Below, piece by piece: positions 34,143 to 42,491 of a DNA stretch of 64,000 nucleotides. This DNA comes from Parapusillimonas sp013416435 (lineage in GTDB: Bacteria > Pseudomonadota > Gammaproteobacteria > Burkholderiales > Burkholderiaceae_B), in the NCBI RefSeq assembly GCF_052180245.1, contig NZ_CP197474.1, positions 1 to 64,000 on the forward strand. The letters are read 5' to 3'. The notes under the pieces were generated by a model. The model searched no databases and had not been told where the DNA came from. It saw only the letters and a list, made by a program, of their open reading frames with translations. The first letter of the stretch is position 1, and each line of letters starts with the position of its first letter. Both the position numbers and the translations under genes were made by a program.

Positions 34143-35756
34143 ATGGAAGCAGTGTTCGACTACATCATCGTCGGCGCGGGTTCTGCCGGCTGCGTGCTGG
34201 CCAATCGCCTTTCCGAGGACGGGCGGCATTCCGTCTGCCTGCTGGAGGCCGGGCCCGCCGACCACAATCCGTGGATCCATCTGCCGATCGGCTACGGCAA
34301 GACCATGTTCCATAAGACGCTGAACTGGGGTTACTACACCGACCCGGATCCGGGCATGCTGGACCGCCGCATCTACTGGCCGCGCGGCCGGGTGCTGGGC
34401 GGCTCCAGCTCCATCAACGGGCTGATCTATGTCCGCGGCCAACGCCAGGACTACGACCACTGGGCAGCCCAGGGCAATCCGGGATGGGGCTGGGACGACT
34501 GCCTGCCGTACTTTCGCAAGCTGGAGCACAATGACCTGGGCCCGGGCCCCACGCGGGGCACAGACGGCCCTTTGTGGGCCAGCTCCATCAAGGCGCGCCA
34601 CGAACTGGTGGAAGCCTTCATCGAGGCGGCCCGCACGCACGGGCTGCCGCGTGTGCAGGACTTCAACACGGGCGAGCAGGAGGGGGTGGGCTACTACCAG
34701 CTCACTACCCGGCATGGCCTGCGCTGCTCCTCGGCGGTGGCCTACCTAAAGCCGGCGCGCCGGCGCCCCAACCTGACGGTGATGACCGGCACCCAGGCCT
34801 CTCGCGTCCTGTTCGACGGCAAGCGCGCCTGCGGCGTGCAGGCCGGCCGGCCCGGCGCATTGCGAACCCTGCGGGCACGCCGCGAGGTACTGCTGGCCGC
34901 CGGGGCGCTGCAATCGCCGCAGCTGCTGCAGCTGTCGGGTATCGGTCCCGAGGCGCTGCTGAAGGAACACGGCATCAAGATCGTCCATGCCTCCCCGGGG
35001 GTCGGGGAAAACCTTCAGGACCACCTGCAGATCCGCCTCATGTACGAGGTCACGAAGCCCATCACGACCAACGATGACCTGCGCACACTGGCCGGCAAGG
35101 CCCGCCTAGGCCTGCAATGGCTCTTCAGCCGCAGCGGCCCGCTGGCCATCGGCATCAACCAGGGCGCGCTGTTCTGCAAGGTCATGCCCGAAGTTGTGCG
35201 CCCGGACATACAGTTCCACTTCGCCACGCTCTCCGCCGACATGGCCGGCGGTACGGTGCACCCCTTCCCCGGCTGCACCTACTCGGTCTGCCAGTTGCGT
35301 CCGGCGTCGCGCGGCCATGTCCGCATCCGCTCCACCGACCCCTTCGAGGCGCCATCGATGCAGCCTTACTACCTGTCCGCCGACCTGGACCGTCGCACGG
35401 CAGTCGCGGCGGTGCGCTACGCCCGCCGGCTGGCGTCCACCGATCCCCTGGCGCCCTTGATGAAGCGTGAGGTTCGCCCGGGCGCCGACGCACAGTCGGA
35501 CGATGAGATCCTTCACTTCTGCCGCGAGTACGGCGCCACCATCTTCCACCCCAGCGGTACGGCAAAAATGGGGCCGGACAATGACACGATGGCGGTCGTC
35601 GACAGCAGGCTGCGGGTGAGGGGCGTATCAGGCCTGCGCGTGGTGGATTGCTCCATCATGCCGACCCTGGTATCGGGCAACACCAACGTGCCCATCATCA
35701 TGGTGGCGGAGAAGGTCTCAGACATGATTCGGGAGGATGCCCGTCAGACCGCGTGA
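34143..35756 (+). CDS. GMC-family FAD oxidoreductase (choline-dehydrogenase-like)
   Basis: A 537-residue flavoenzyme. The N-terminal FAD-binding motif is YIIVGAGSAGCVLANRL, the GMC signature is GRVLGGSSSINGLIYVRG, and the catalytic His region is FHPSGTAKMG with a closing SGNTNVPIIMVAEK. It oxidises an alcohol to an aldehyde and passes electrons to an acceptor. It starts four bases after the TRAP permease, so transporter and enzyme are one operon: the imported compound is probably its alcohol substrate or leads to it. Confidence 0.92.
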   Translation: MEAVFDYIIVGAGSAGCVLANRLSEDGRHSVCLLEAGPADHNPWIHLPIGYGKTMFHKTLNWGYYTDPDPGMLDRRIYWPRGRVLGGSSSINGLIYVRGQRQDYDHWAAQGNPGWGWDDCLPYFRKLEHNDLGPGPTRGTDGPLWASSIKARHELVEAFIEAARTHGLPRVQDFNTGEQEGVGYYQLTTRHGLRCSSAVAYLKPARRRPNLTVMTGTQASRVLFDGKRACGVQAGRPGALRTLRARREVLLAAGALQSPQLLQLSGIGPEALLKEHGIKIVHASPGVGENLQDHLQIRLMYEVTKPITTNDDLRTLAGKARLGLQWLFSRSGPLAIGINQGALFCKVMPEVVRPDIQFHFATLSADMAGGTVHPFPGCTYSVCQLRPASRGHVRIRSTDPFEAPSMQPYYLSADLDRRTAVAAVRYARRLASTDPLAPLMKREVRPGADAQSDDEILHFCREYGATIFHPSGTAKMGPDNDTMAVVDSRLRVRGVSGLRVVDCSIMPTLVSGNTNVPIIMVAEKVSDMIREDARQTA

Positions 35757-35791
35757 ACGCGGACTATCAAAGACACATGCTGCTTACCTGG

Positions 35792-35819
35792 AGGATCAGA
35801 CCCGTGCGGAGTCTGACCC
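35792..35819. repeat. Degenerate copy of the dispersed palindrome
   Basis: GGATCAGACCC and GGAGTCTGACCC are recognisable arms with several mismatches. It lies between the convergent GMC gene and the 69-residue gene, two bases from the latter's stop codon. Confidence 0.6.
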
Positions 35820-35821
35820 TT

Positions 35822-36031
35822 TCAAGCCGCCGTGCGCTTTACATGGCTTTCGTTCAGTTTGCCGATGCTTTCCACGCCGCTGTGCAATACGGTATTGGCC
35901 AGTTCGCGGTTCATGAACTCCATGACGCCGTTGACGCCGCCCGCACCCGCCATCCGGAACATGTCGCGTCGCGCATGGTTGGCAGGTTCGACGGTGTCGA
36001 TGGAGACGGATTGATTTGCGGTGGTGTTCAT
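35822..36031 (-). CDS. Small protein of unknown function, coupled to the GST-like gene
   Basis: A 69-residue protein that starts inside the last codons of the upstream gene (ATGA overlap at 36028-36031), with a strong AAGGAG at the right distance. It has no recognised domain. It contains RRDMFRMAGAGG, which resembles a twin-arginine motif but lacks the long hydrophobic stretch needed for export and is not at the N-terminus. The C-terminal half (VMEFMNRELANTVLHSGVES) looks helical. The coupling suggests it acts with, or is made in step with, the glutathionyl-hydroquinone reductase-like protein. Confidence 0.6.
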   Translation of the reverse strand: MNTTANQSVSIDTVEPANHARRDMFRMAGAGGVNGVMEFMNRELANTVLHSGVESIGKLNESHVKRTAA

Positions 36032-37041
36032 GATGATGCTCCTTGTGTTTCCCGCAGGGTTCCAGCCGGCAATGTGCGATCGGGCGCGCGATCCAGATCC
36101 AGGATCGGACCCAGCGGCACGATGCCATTGGGATTGATGCTGCCGTGGCTGCGGTAATAGTGCTGCTTGATGTGGTCGAAGTTCACGGTGCCCGCGACGC
36201 CCGGCCATTGATAAAGTTCGCGTGTGTAGCTCCAAAGATTCCTGTAGTCGGCCAGACGCTTCAAGTTGCACTTGAAATGTCCGTAATAAACGGCGTCGAA
36301 GCGGATCAGCGTGGTGAACAGGCGCCAGTCGGCTTCCGTGATGCGGTCGCCCAGCAGGTATTGCTCCCGTCCCAGCCTGGCTTCCAGCTTGTCCAGATAG
36401 GCGAACAGCTTTGTCGCTTCCTGCTCGTAGACGGCTTGAGACGTGGCGAAGCCCGCTTTATAGACGCCGTTGTTGATGGCATCGTAGACTTCGCCATTGA
36501 TGGCGTCGATTTGCGGCAATAGTTCCGACGGCGTGTAATCGCCTTCTCTGGCGCATATGCCATCGAAAGCCGAATTGAGCATGCGGATGATCTCCGAAGA
36601 CTCGTTGCTGACTATGGTATTGCGTTGCAGGTCCCAAAGCACCGGAACGGTGACTCGACCGCTGAAACCGGGCTGCGCGCGCAAATACACCTGATACAGG
36701 TACTGCGCTTGCCCGACGGGATCGGGGATCACGCCCGGGCCGGAATCGAACGTCCAGCCATGCTCGCCCATATAGGGATGGACGACGGACACGCTGATCA
36801 TCTGCTCCAGGCCTTTCAAGGCGCGCATGAGCAATGTGCGGTGCGCCCACGGACAGGCAAGGGATACATACAGGTGATAGCGCCCGGGTTCGGCGCGGAA
36901 TCCACCGGCGCCACTTGGCCCGGGGCGGCCGTCGGGCGTGATCCAGTTCCGGAACCGGGCGTCGCTGCGAACGAAGCGGCCGCCGGTGCTGCCGGTGTCG
37001 TACCACTGATCATGCCATTTTCCGTCTATCAGAAGTCCCAT
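36028..37041 (-). CDS. Glutathionyl-hydroquinone reductase-like glutathione transferase
   Basis: A 337-residue Xi-class glutathione S-transferase (YqjG/PcpF type). The catalytic Cys lies in SLACPWAHRTLLMRALKGLE. TVPVLWDLQRNTIVSNESSEIIRMLN is the glutathione-binding Ser/Glu region, and the helical C-terminal domain contains YLLGDRITEADWRLFTTLIRFDAVYYGHFKCN. These enzymes reduce glutathionyl-hydroquinones back to hydroquinones. ATG 37041 is the family start (MGLLIDGKWHDQWYDT); the longer frame to 37227 is not supported. Confidence 0.93.
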   Translation of the reverse strand: MGLLIDGKWHDQWYDTGSTGGRFVRSDARFRNWITPDGRPGPSGAGGFRAEPGRYHLYVSLACPWAHRTLLMRALKGLEQMISVSVVHPYMGEHGWTFDSGPGVIPDPVGQAQYLYQVYLRAQPGFSGRVTVPVLWDLQRNTIVSNESSEIIRMLNSAFDGICAREGDYTPSELLPQIDAINGEVYDAINNGVYKAGFATSQAVYEQEATKLFAYLDKLEARLGREQYLLGDRITEADWRLFTTLIRFDAVYYGHFKCNLKRLADYRNLWSYTRELYQWPGVAGTVNFDHIKQHYYRSHGSINPNGIVPLGPILDLDRAPDRTLPAGTLRETQGASS

Positions 37042-37120
37042 GTCGTTTCCTTGCTGATGAGGCCGGCTGGGCATTAACGGTTCATTTTCGATACGCCCGG
37101 TCCGGCAGATTCGTATTGAC

Positions 37121-37690
37121 TTATTCGACCACGGCTTCCAGCGCGATGTCGAGGGTGACTTCGTCGCCGACGCCGGGCGCGAACTTGCCGGCATTGAATT
37201 CAGTACGCGAAATGACCGTCGTGGCATTGGCGCCGATGGCTTGTTTCTTCAGCATGGGATGCGGACCATTGAAGAAGGACGTCACGGTCAGCGTCACGGG
37301 TTTGGTGACGCCCTTGATGGTCAGGTCGCCTTCGATGCTAGCGGGCTTGCCGCCTTCGAACACGACTTTGGTGGACTTGAAGGTGGCGGTCGGAAACCGG
37401 GCGCTGTCCAGAAAGTCCGCGCCCTGTATATGACCATCGAAGGCGTCGAATCCGGTGCTGACGGAGGTGATGTCGATGGTTACGTCGACCTTGGCTTGCT
37501 TCGCGGCGCTGTCCAGCAACACGGTGCCGGTGGTCTTGTTGAAGCGCAGGATCTGCTTCGACATGCCCATGTGGTCGTACGAGAAGCGTGGGAAAGTATG
37601 GGCGGGATCCACCACATAAGTCTGGGACGAGGCCAAGGCCTGGCTGGCGAAAAATGTGGCGAATGCAGCGGCAATAAGTGTCTTTTTCAT
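37121..37690 (-). CDS. YceI-family periplasmic protein
   Basis: A 189-residue lipocalin-like protein. The signal peptide MKKTLIAAAFATFFASQALA is cut after residue 20, and the mature part starts SSQTYVVDPAHTFPRFSYDHMG, the YceI opening with the conserved His. LTIKGVTKPVTLTV is the second signature. YceI proteins hold an isoprenoid chain such as a polyprenyl or ubiquinone precursor in the periplasm and respond to acid or osmotic stress. It is monocistronic. An 11-base inverted repeat upstream may control it. Confidence 0.92.
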   Translation of the reverse strand: MKKTLIAAAFATFFASQALASSQTYVVDPAHTFPRFSYDHMGMSKQILRFNKTTGTVLLDSAAKQAKVDVTIDITSVSTGFDAFDGHIQGADFLDSARFPTATFKSTKVVFEGGKPASIEGDLTIKGVTKPVTLTVTSFFNGPHPMLKKQAIGANATTVISRTEFNAGKFAPGVGDEVTLDIALEAVVE

Positions 37691-37759
37691 GGTGGTCCTG
37701 TATTTTTGAGTGTGTCAGCGAAGCTTTCGCATTCCATGCCATGACTTTAAGACTTTACG

Positions 37760-37803
37760 AAATAGGAATAAATATTCAAAAACATCATGATCTATTCCTA
37801 TTT
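37760..37803. promoter_or_regulatory. Inverted repeat upstream of the yceI-like gene
   Basis: AAATAGGAATA (37760-37770) and TATTCCTATTT (37793-37803) are exact complements 22 bases apart. A further GGAATAATAGG half-like element follows to 37816. The AT-rich repeat lies 70 bases before the start, which suits a regulator binding site. Confidence 0.5.
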
Positions 37804-37844
37804 CAGGAATAATAGGACCACCGGCAATCAGTACCGGCTGATCA

Positions 37845-39989
37845 TCAATACTTATAAGCCACGCTCGCCACAATCGACCGGCGTGCGCCATACCAGCAAT
37901 CGCCTCGCTCAAGGCAAGTTGCAACATAAGTCTTGTCGAACACGTTGTTGGCATTGAGGGCCAAGCGCCAGCGTGATGTTTCATAGGCCAGCATTGCGTC
38001 AACCAGCGTCACGCTCGGCACTTTCGGGCCGCTGCGCTCGCGGAAGCCGTCCGCCCAGCGCACGCCTGCGCCGGCTGAGAAGCCGGGCATGCTGTTTATG
38101 GCAAAGCGGTATTTGCCCCACAACGATGCCTGATGCGCCGGCTGTCCTTCAAGCTGTTCGTCCTGGTCGAGATAGGTGTAATTGGCGATCAGGTCCAGCT
38201 TGCCGGCCACAGTGGTCTTCAGCTCGATCTCGATGCCCCGGTTGCGCGTCTCGCCAGCCTGGATGCTTTGCAGGGGATTGGCGGGGTCGTTCACCAGGCG
38301 GTTCTCCTCGCGCAGCGTATAGACCGAGATATTGGCCAGTGTGTTGCGATCGGGCGATTCGAATTTCAGGCCGGCCTCCCATTGCTTGCCTTTCAGTGGA
38401 ACGAAAGGCGTACCGTTGGCGTCGCGTCCGAGTTCGGGAGTGAATGATTCGCTGTAGCTTGCATAAGGAGAAAAACCATTGGGAAACGCGTACAGCAGGC
38501 CGAAGCGCTTGCTGTTGGCTGTGCTGACTTGGCCGGCGGAGCCGGTCACCGTGTTTTCAGACCGATCGTGCCGCAGTCCGGCGACCAGGATCCAGTTGTT
38601 CCAGCGCATCTGGTTCTGAAGGTATATGCCCATGTCGCGTTGGCGCATGGCGGGGCTGCCGAAGAAAGGCGGCGGGGCATAGCGCGGGTACACCGGGTTG
38701 TAGGCATCGAGCAGCGGAACGGTCGCGGGGCTCTCGTAGGCAGTGGATTCCTCATGCTTGGCATAGGTGTACTCCAGCCCTACAAGCATGTCATGCTGCA
38801 CTGGACCGGTGTTGAACTTGCCTTGCAGATGCTGGTCGGCCTGCGCCATGCGCACGGTCGTATCCGAACCCCAGGCGTATCGGCCGATGAGACGCTTGTT
38901 GATGGGATCCGCAGCCCAGGTTCCAGGAGCGCTGAACGAGTCGCCATACAAGCTGCGATAGTCGACATGGTTGTATGACCAGCGTGTATTTTGCCGAAGC
39001 GTCCATTGATCATTGAATTGATGTTCGAAGGCCCAGCCGATGGAGCGGCGGCGCGAGTCATAGCGATCCCAGTCCGGATCGCCGATGAAGGTGCTGGTGT
39101 CGAGCCTGCCATTGGGGTTGTCCAGCACCGTGCCTTCATACGGGAAGAACTGTGCGGTCGAGCCGGATCGGTCGTCCTGCCACAGCGCCATCAGGGTCAG
39201 CGAGCTGCGATGCGATGGCCTCCAGGTCAGCGACGGCGCAAGCACCAGGCGATCATCGGGAACGTGATCGACCATGGTGCCGGACTTGCGCTCCAGCGCC
39301 ACCACGCGATAAAGCCAGCGGCCGTCCTCGTCGATCGGACCGGTCAGGTCCAGCTGCATCTGGCGCCGGTTGTACGTGCCATATTGAACGCCGATTTCGC
39401 GCGAGGCGTCGGCCTGCGGGCGTTTGGAAACCATGTTGACGACGCCGGCCGTGCTGCCCTGCCCGTACAGCATCGATGCGGGGCCGCGCAATACTTCAAT
39501 GCGTTCGAGCGTATAAGGCTCGGTGCGTGTCGTGCTGGTGTAGTACTGATAGTGAGACCTCAGGCCGTCGAGATAGGTGGCGGGCGATGAGCCGCGCACA
39601 TTGAAGTTGTCCGAGCGCGAGTCCAGCCCGTAGGCATCCGACCTGACGCCGGCGGCATAGTTGAGCGCATCCTGCAGGCCTTGAGCACCCTGGTCGCGTA
39701 TCTGGTCCGCCGTGATGACCGTGACCGATTGCGGCGTTTCGATCAGGGGCGTGTCGGTCTTGGATGCGCTAAGCGAAGAGGTTGCCGTATAGCCCTCCGT
39801 AGGCGCCAGGGCACCGGCGGCGGTGTCGCCCGTAACGGTGATGGGCGACAGGGTCTGGCTGGCAGCGGTCCGTGCGGACTGCGTCTGCGCCAAAGCCGGC
39901 GAGCACCCCAGGGATGCGCTGAGAATTCCGGCCGAGGCCAAAGCGGCGGCTGACCGGAAGGGTGGCCGGCCGGATGAAGGATGAGGCAT
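37845..39989 (-). CDS. TonB-dependent siderophore receptor
   Basis: A 714-residue outer-membrane receptor. A signal peptide (LASAGILSASLGCSPALA) precedes the plug domain, with a TonB-box-like SPITVTGD region, TPQSVTVITADQIRDQGAQGLQDAL and IEVLRGPASMLYGQGSTAGVVNMVSKRP. The 22-strand barrel ends in the outer-membrane signal aromatic SVAYKY. The TIGR01783 (ferric siderophore) branch fits best. ATG 39989 has GGAG before it. A Fur-type site at the head of the operon indicates iron control. The ferric ligand is unknown. Confidence 0.92.
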   Translation of the reverse strand: MPHPSSGRPPFRSAAALASAGILSASLGCSPALAQTQSARTAASQTLSPITVTGDTAAGALAPTEGYTATSSLSASKTDTPLIETPQSVTVITADQIRDQGAQGLQDALNYAAGVRSDAYGLDSRSDNFNVRGSSPATYLDGLRSHYQYYTSTTRTEPYTLERIEVLRGPASMLYGQGSTAGVVNMVSKRPQADASREIGVQYGTYNRRQMQLDLTGPIDEDGRWLYRVVALERKSGTMVDHVPDDRLVLAPSLTWRPSHRSSLTLMALWQDDRSGSTAQFFPYEGTVLDNPNGRLDTSTFIGDPDWDRYDSRRRSIGWAFEHQFNDQWTLRQNTRWSYNHVDYRSLYGDSFSAPGTWAADPINKRLIGRYAWGSDTTVRMAQADQHLQGKFNTGPVQHDMLVGLEYTYAKHEESTAYESPATVPLLDAYNPVYPRYAPPPFFGSPAMRQRDMGIYLQNQMRWNNWILVAGLRHDRSENTVTGSAGQVSTANSKRFGLLYAFPNGFSPYASYSESFTPELGRDANGTPFVPLKGKQWEAGLKFESPDRNTLANISVYTLREENRLVNDPANPLQSIQAGETRNRGIEIELKTTVAGKLDLIANYTYLDQDEQLEGQPAHQASLWGKYRFAINSMPGFSAGAGVRWADGFRERSGPKVPSVTLVDAMLAYETSRWRLALNANNVFDKTYVATCLERGDCWYGARRSIVASVAYKY

Positions 39990-40039
39990 GTCGTTGCTCC
40001 GTTGTGCTTTTGGGTAAGAAGAGCGTTCCCGCTGGCCGG

Positions 40040-40231
40040 TTACCGTGTGCCCTTGCGGGGCCGCAGCCAGTAAGCAAGGCCGGTGATCAGCGGGATCGCC
40101 AGACAGAGCCATGAAGCCCAATGCCAGGCCCCCGTGCCCAGCAGCGCCGACAGCAGCCCGAAGCAGGTCAGCGCGGCAAGCACGATGGGAATGCCCCAGA
40201 TCCTGATGAAAGAAGCCTGGCGCAACGTCAC
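40040..40231 (-). CDS. Small inner-membrane protein of the iron-uptake operon
   Basis: A 63-residue protein with two hydrophobic segments (IPIVLAALTCFGLLSALLG and WASWLCLAIPLITGLAYWL) and a basic C-terminus. Proteins of this shape are common between PepSY genes and TonB receptors in Burkholderiales iron operons and are of unknown role. It overlaps the end of the PepSY remnant by four bases and precedes the receptor by about 50 bases. Confidence 0.75.
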   Translation of the reverse strand: MTLRQASFIRIWGIPIVLAALTCFGLLSALLGTGAWHWASWLCLAIPLITGLAYWLRPRKGTR

Positions 40232-40586
40232 GGCTTGCTTCCTCGCACATCATTCGCTTTGCGCCTGGCAATCCATAGGTACAGGCCGCTGGCCAGCACC
40301 ACGATGGTCAGCAGGTCGAGCAGAGCCCATAGCAGCTTCAGGGGCAGGCCGCCATAGTCTCCGAAGTGCAAAGGTTGCGACAGGGCGAGCATCATGCCCA
40401 TGAAGCTGAATTGTTCTTCGCGCACCGTGGGTGCGTCGTGGAGCAGCTCGCCGGTGTGGGCGTCGAAGCGCATGTAGTGCGTCAGCTTCGGATCGCCAGT
40501 GTGCGAGGGCGTCATGCCGATATAGACCGTAGGATGGTCTTCGTATGCCACCAGTACCAGGTTTTAAGTGAAGCCGCAGCCGTCAC
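40228..40586 (-). pseudogene. PepSY-associated membrane protein, internally deleted
   Basis: Two ends of one gene survive. From GTG 40586 (GGGGA upstream) the frame reads TAAASLKTWYWWHTKT, the usual PepSY_TM opening just before its first membrane segment, then shifts out of frame. From about 40563 a different frame reads LVLVAYEDHPTVYIGMTPSHTGDPKLTHY and runs to the normal C-terminus with the last membrane segment (LLWALLDLLTIVVLASGLYLWI). The middle, about 250 residues, is missing. Intact relatives are ~370-400 residues and work with siderophore receptors, probably in reductive iron release. Confidence 0.75.
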
Positions 40587-40633
40587 GTCGAGAATCCCCG
40601 CCTATCGCATTTATCCGAAACCATAGATATTAA

Positions 40634-40654
40634 TGCAAATAATTCTCGTTTGTA
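40634..40654 (-). promoter_or_regulatory. Fur box-like site
   Basis: On the minus strand the site reads ACAAACGAGAATTATTTGCA, close to the GATAATGATAATCATTATC-type Fur consensus. It lies about 50 bases before the PepSY remnant and so heads the PepSY-membrane protein-receptor operon. Iron-repressed expression is the expected outcome. Confidence 0.65.
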
Positions 40655-40732
40655 TAATTATTATTTTCTATTACATTCACGAAAGAGAGACCGGAGCGGA
40701 GACGCCTTGCGGTGTGCCGCAAGGCGATTGAA

Positions 40733-41584
40733 CTATATGTTTGTCTGGTCGGGCGGTATGTGCTCAGGCAGGCGGGCGGCGCAGCTTGCGTTCTCCCTGA
40801 GATGCAGTCCTGCGCCAAGCCCGTAACAGGTCATGGAGATCGACCCCATGGAATAGCCGCGAACCAAGGCCTCCGGCTTGGTGCCGTCCGCCGCCGCCAA
40901 GCCGGCGACATAGAGCAGCGGGATGAAGTGATCGGGCGTGGGTACGGCCAAATCGTAGTCGGGATGGTCGCATATGCGCAGGATGTCTTCGGGTTGCTGC
41001 GCAAGCTGCTGAACGACGGCGTCGTCGAATCGCTTTGCCCAGTCGTATGCGAAGTCGCGCTGGCGCCATTGAATCTTCTGCAGATTATGGACGACATTGC
41101 CGCTGGCCACGATCATGACGCCGCGTTCCCGAAGCGCATGCAGGCTTGCCGCAAGCTCAAGGTGATAGTCGAGAGGCTTCAAGGCGTTGATCGACAGCTG
41201 CAGTACGGGAATGTCCGCATCGGGATACAGATGGGTCAACACCGACCATGTGCCGTGGTCCAGGCCCCATTGATCGCGATCCAGGCCTACCCAGTTCGGC
41301 TTGACCAGTTCGGTGATCTCGCGCGCGAGGTCGGAGTCTCCGGGCGCCGGGTACTCGAAGTCGAACAGTGCCTGTGGAAAGCCATAGAAGTCATGGATGG
41401 TTCGCGGCTGCGCCATCGCCGTGACGGCCGTGGCGCCGAAGTACCAGTGCGCGGAGACGACCAGCAGCGCCCGGGGCCGCGGCAGGTGATGCCCGAACGC
41501 TTTCCATGCATCGGTGAAGTCGTTCTGTTCTAGCGTATTCATTGGGCTTCCGTGGCCGATGAACAGAACAGGCATTTTGCTCAT
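40733..41584 (-). CDS. ygiD: Extradiol ring-cleavage dioxygenase, DODA type (YgiD-like)
   Basis: A 283-residue member of the class III extradiol dioxygenase family (LigB fold). The metal-binding His residues are visible in FIGHGSPMN (His11), VVSAHWYF, SGNVVHNL and PTPDHFIPL. Bacterial relatives cleave 4,5-DOPA or act on similar catechols. The start fits the family (MSKMPVLFIGHGSPM). It stands alone on the minus strand; two copies of the dispersed palindrome lie just upstream of its start. Confidence 0.9.
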   Translation of the reverse strand: MSKMPVLFIGHGSPMNTLEQNDFTDAWKAFGHHLPRPRALLVVSAHWYFGATAVTAMAQPRTIHDFYGFPQALFDFEYPAPGDSDLAREITELVKPNWVGLDRDQWGLDHGTWSVLTHLYPDADIPVLQLSINALKPLDYHLELAASLHALRERGVMIVASGNVVHNLQKIQWRQRDFAYDWAKRFDDAVVQQLAQQPEDILRICDHPDYDLAVPTPDHFIPLLYVAGLAAADGTKPEALVRGYSMGSISMTCYGLGAGLHLRENASCAARLPEHIPPDQTNI

Positions 41585-41613
41585 GAGTGCGCTCCTTTGG
41601 AGTAGGCGTTGCC

Positions 41614-41643
41614 GGGGTCAGACCCCATGCGGGGTCCGACCCC
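41614..41643. repeat. Dispersed double palindrome
   Basis: A copy with ATGC between the arms and one mismatch in the right arm (GGTCCGACCCC). It lies 30 bases before the dioxygenase start. Confidence 0.85.
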
Positions 41644-41675
41644 TGATGCTCATATTAAACCGTGTGCTTGAGTCT

Positions 41676-41705
41676 GGGGTCAGACCCCGTTTGGGGTCTG
41701 ACCCC
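41676..41705. repeat. Dispersed double palindrome
   Basis: A perfect copy with GTTT between the arms, 33 bases from the previous copy and beyond the terminator of the Rid gene. Confidence 0.9.
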
Positions 41706-41730
41706 GTCGCTCGGGCCCCAACGCCACGGC

Positions 41731-41762
41731 CAAAAAAAACCCGCTGACAGAACGTCAGCGGG
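41731..41762 (-). terminator. Rho-independent terminator of the Rid-family gene
   Basis: CCCGCTGAC and GTCAGCGGG pair perfectly around AGAAC. On the minus strand the stem is followed by eight U. It lies about 57 bases after the Rid gene stop. Confidence 0.88.
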
Positions 41763-41818
41763 CATGTTCCTTACCGGACGGACCGCCATGCGGCGGGGTC
41801 GCGTCGGTTCAGACTGGC

Positions 41819-42241
41819 TTAAATGGCGGCAATGGTCTGCACCTCGATGAGGAAGGGCTCCTTGACGAGACGGTCCACCATCAGCATGGTGTTGGGCGGA
41901 TAAATGCCGTTGGGGAACATCTTGGGAAACTCGCGCTTGCGGAACTCCATCAGTTTGGGAATATCCTGGGAGTGGACCAGGTAAGTGGTGAACTGAACCA
42001 CGTTGCCCCATGTGGCGCCGGCAGACTCCAATGCCGCGCTGATGTTGCTGAAGACTTGCTTGGCTTGAGCGTCAAAGTCGCCTTCGCCGACGATATTTCC
42101 TTCCGGATCGCCGGAAAGCATGCCGGCAATGAAGAGGAACTCGTTCGCCTTCACACGAGTGACGTGGGTGTATTGGCCCAGAGGCGCCCCGAGCTTGGAC
42201 GGATTATAGATATTGATTTCAGCGGACACGTTGTTCTCCAT
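41819..42241 (-). CDS. Rid-family (YjgF/YER057c/UK114) protein lacking the catalytic Arg
   Basis: A 140-residue Rid-fold protein. EFLFIAGMLSGDPEGNIV and GATWGNVVQFTTYLV match the family. Where active RidA has a conserved Arg (FPARS in E. coli), this protein reads YPPNT, so the residue that binds the imine carboxylate is Asn. It therefore probably belongs to a Rid subfamily without 2-iminobutanoate deaminase activity, often found in catabolic operons. It is divergent from a GntR regulator. Confidence 0.88.
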   Translation of the reverse strand: MENNVSAEINIYNPSKLGAPLGQYTHVTRVKANEFLFIAGMLSGDPEGNIVGEGDFDAQAKQVFSNISAALESAGATWGNVVQFTTYLVHSQDIPKLMEFRKREFPKMFPNGIYPPNTMLMVDRLVKEPFLIEVQTIAAI

Positions 42242-42491
42242 TTAAGTTAAAAAAAGCCCGGATAAGCGTCGATAGGAATCGAAGTGCGGAGCCGGGTGTC
42301 GATCGGCATGGCTATTGCCGTGCAAAGACATGAACTTTTTCGCGAGGGACATGCAGGGATAGCTTGTCGCCTTCGGCTAAGGACCTGCGCCGCAGCATTT
42401 CGGAGGCGTCAAACAGCAGCGGCTCGGCCAGCCCCTCCACCAGTATTTCCGCGGTCGTCGATGGCTCAGGGACGACAAACTTACGATCGCT

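Noticed and set aside
35822..36031. 69-residue protein as a Tat-exported protein
   Set aside because: The RR motif is about 20 residues from the start and is not followed by a long hydrophobic segment or a cleavage site.
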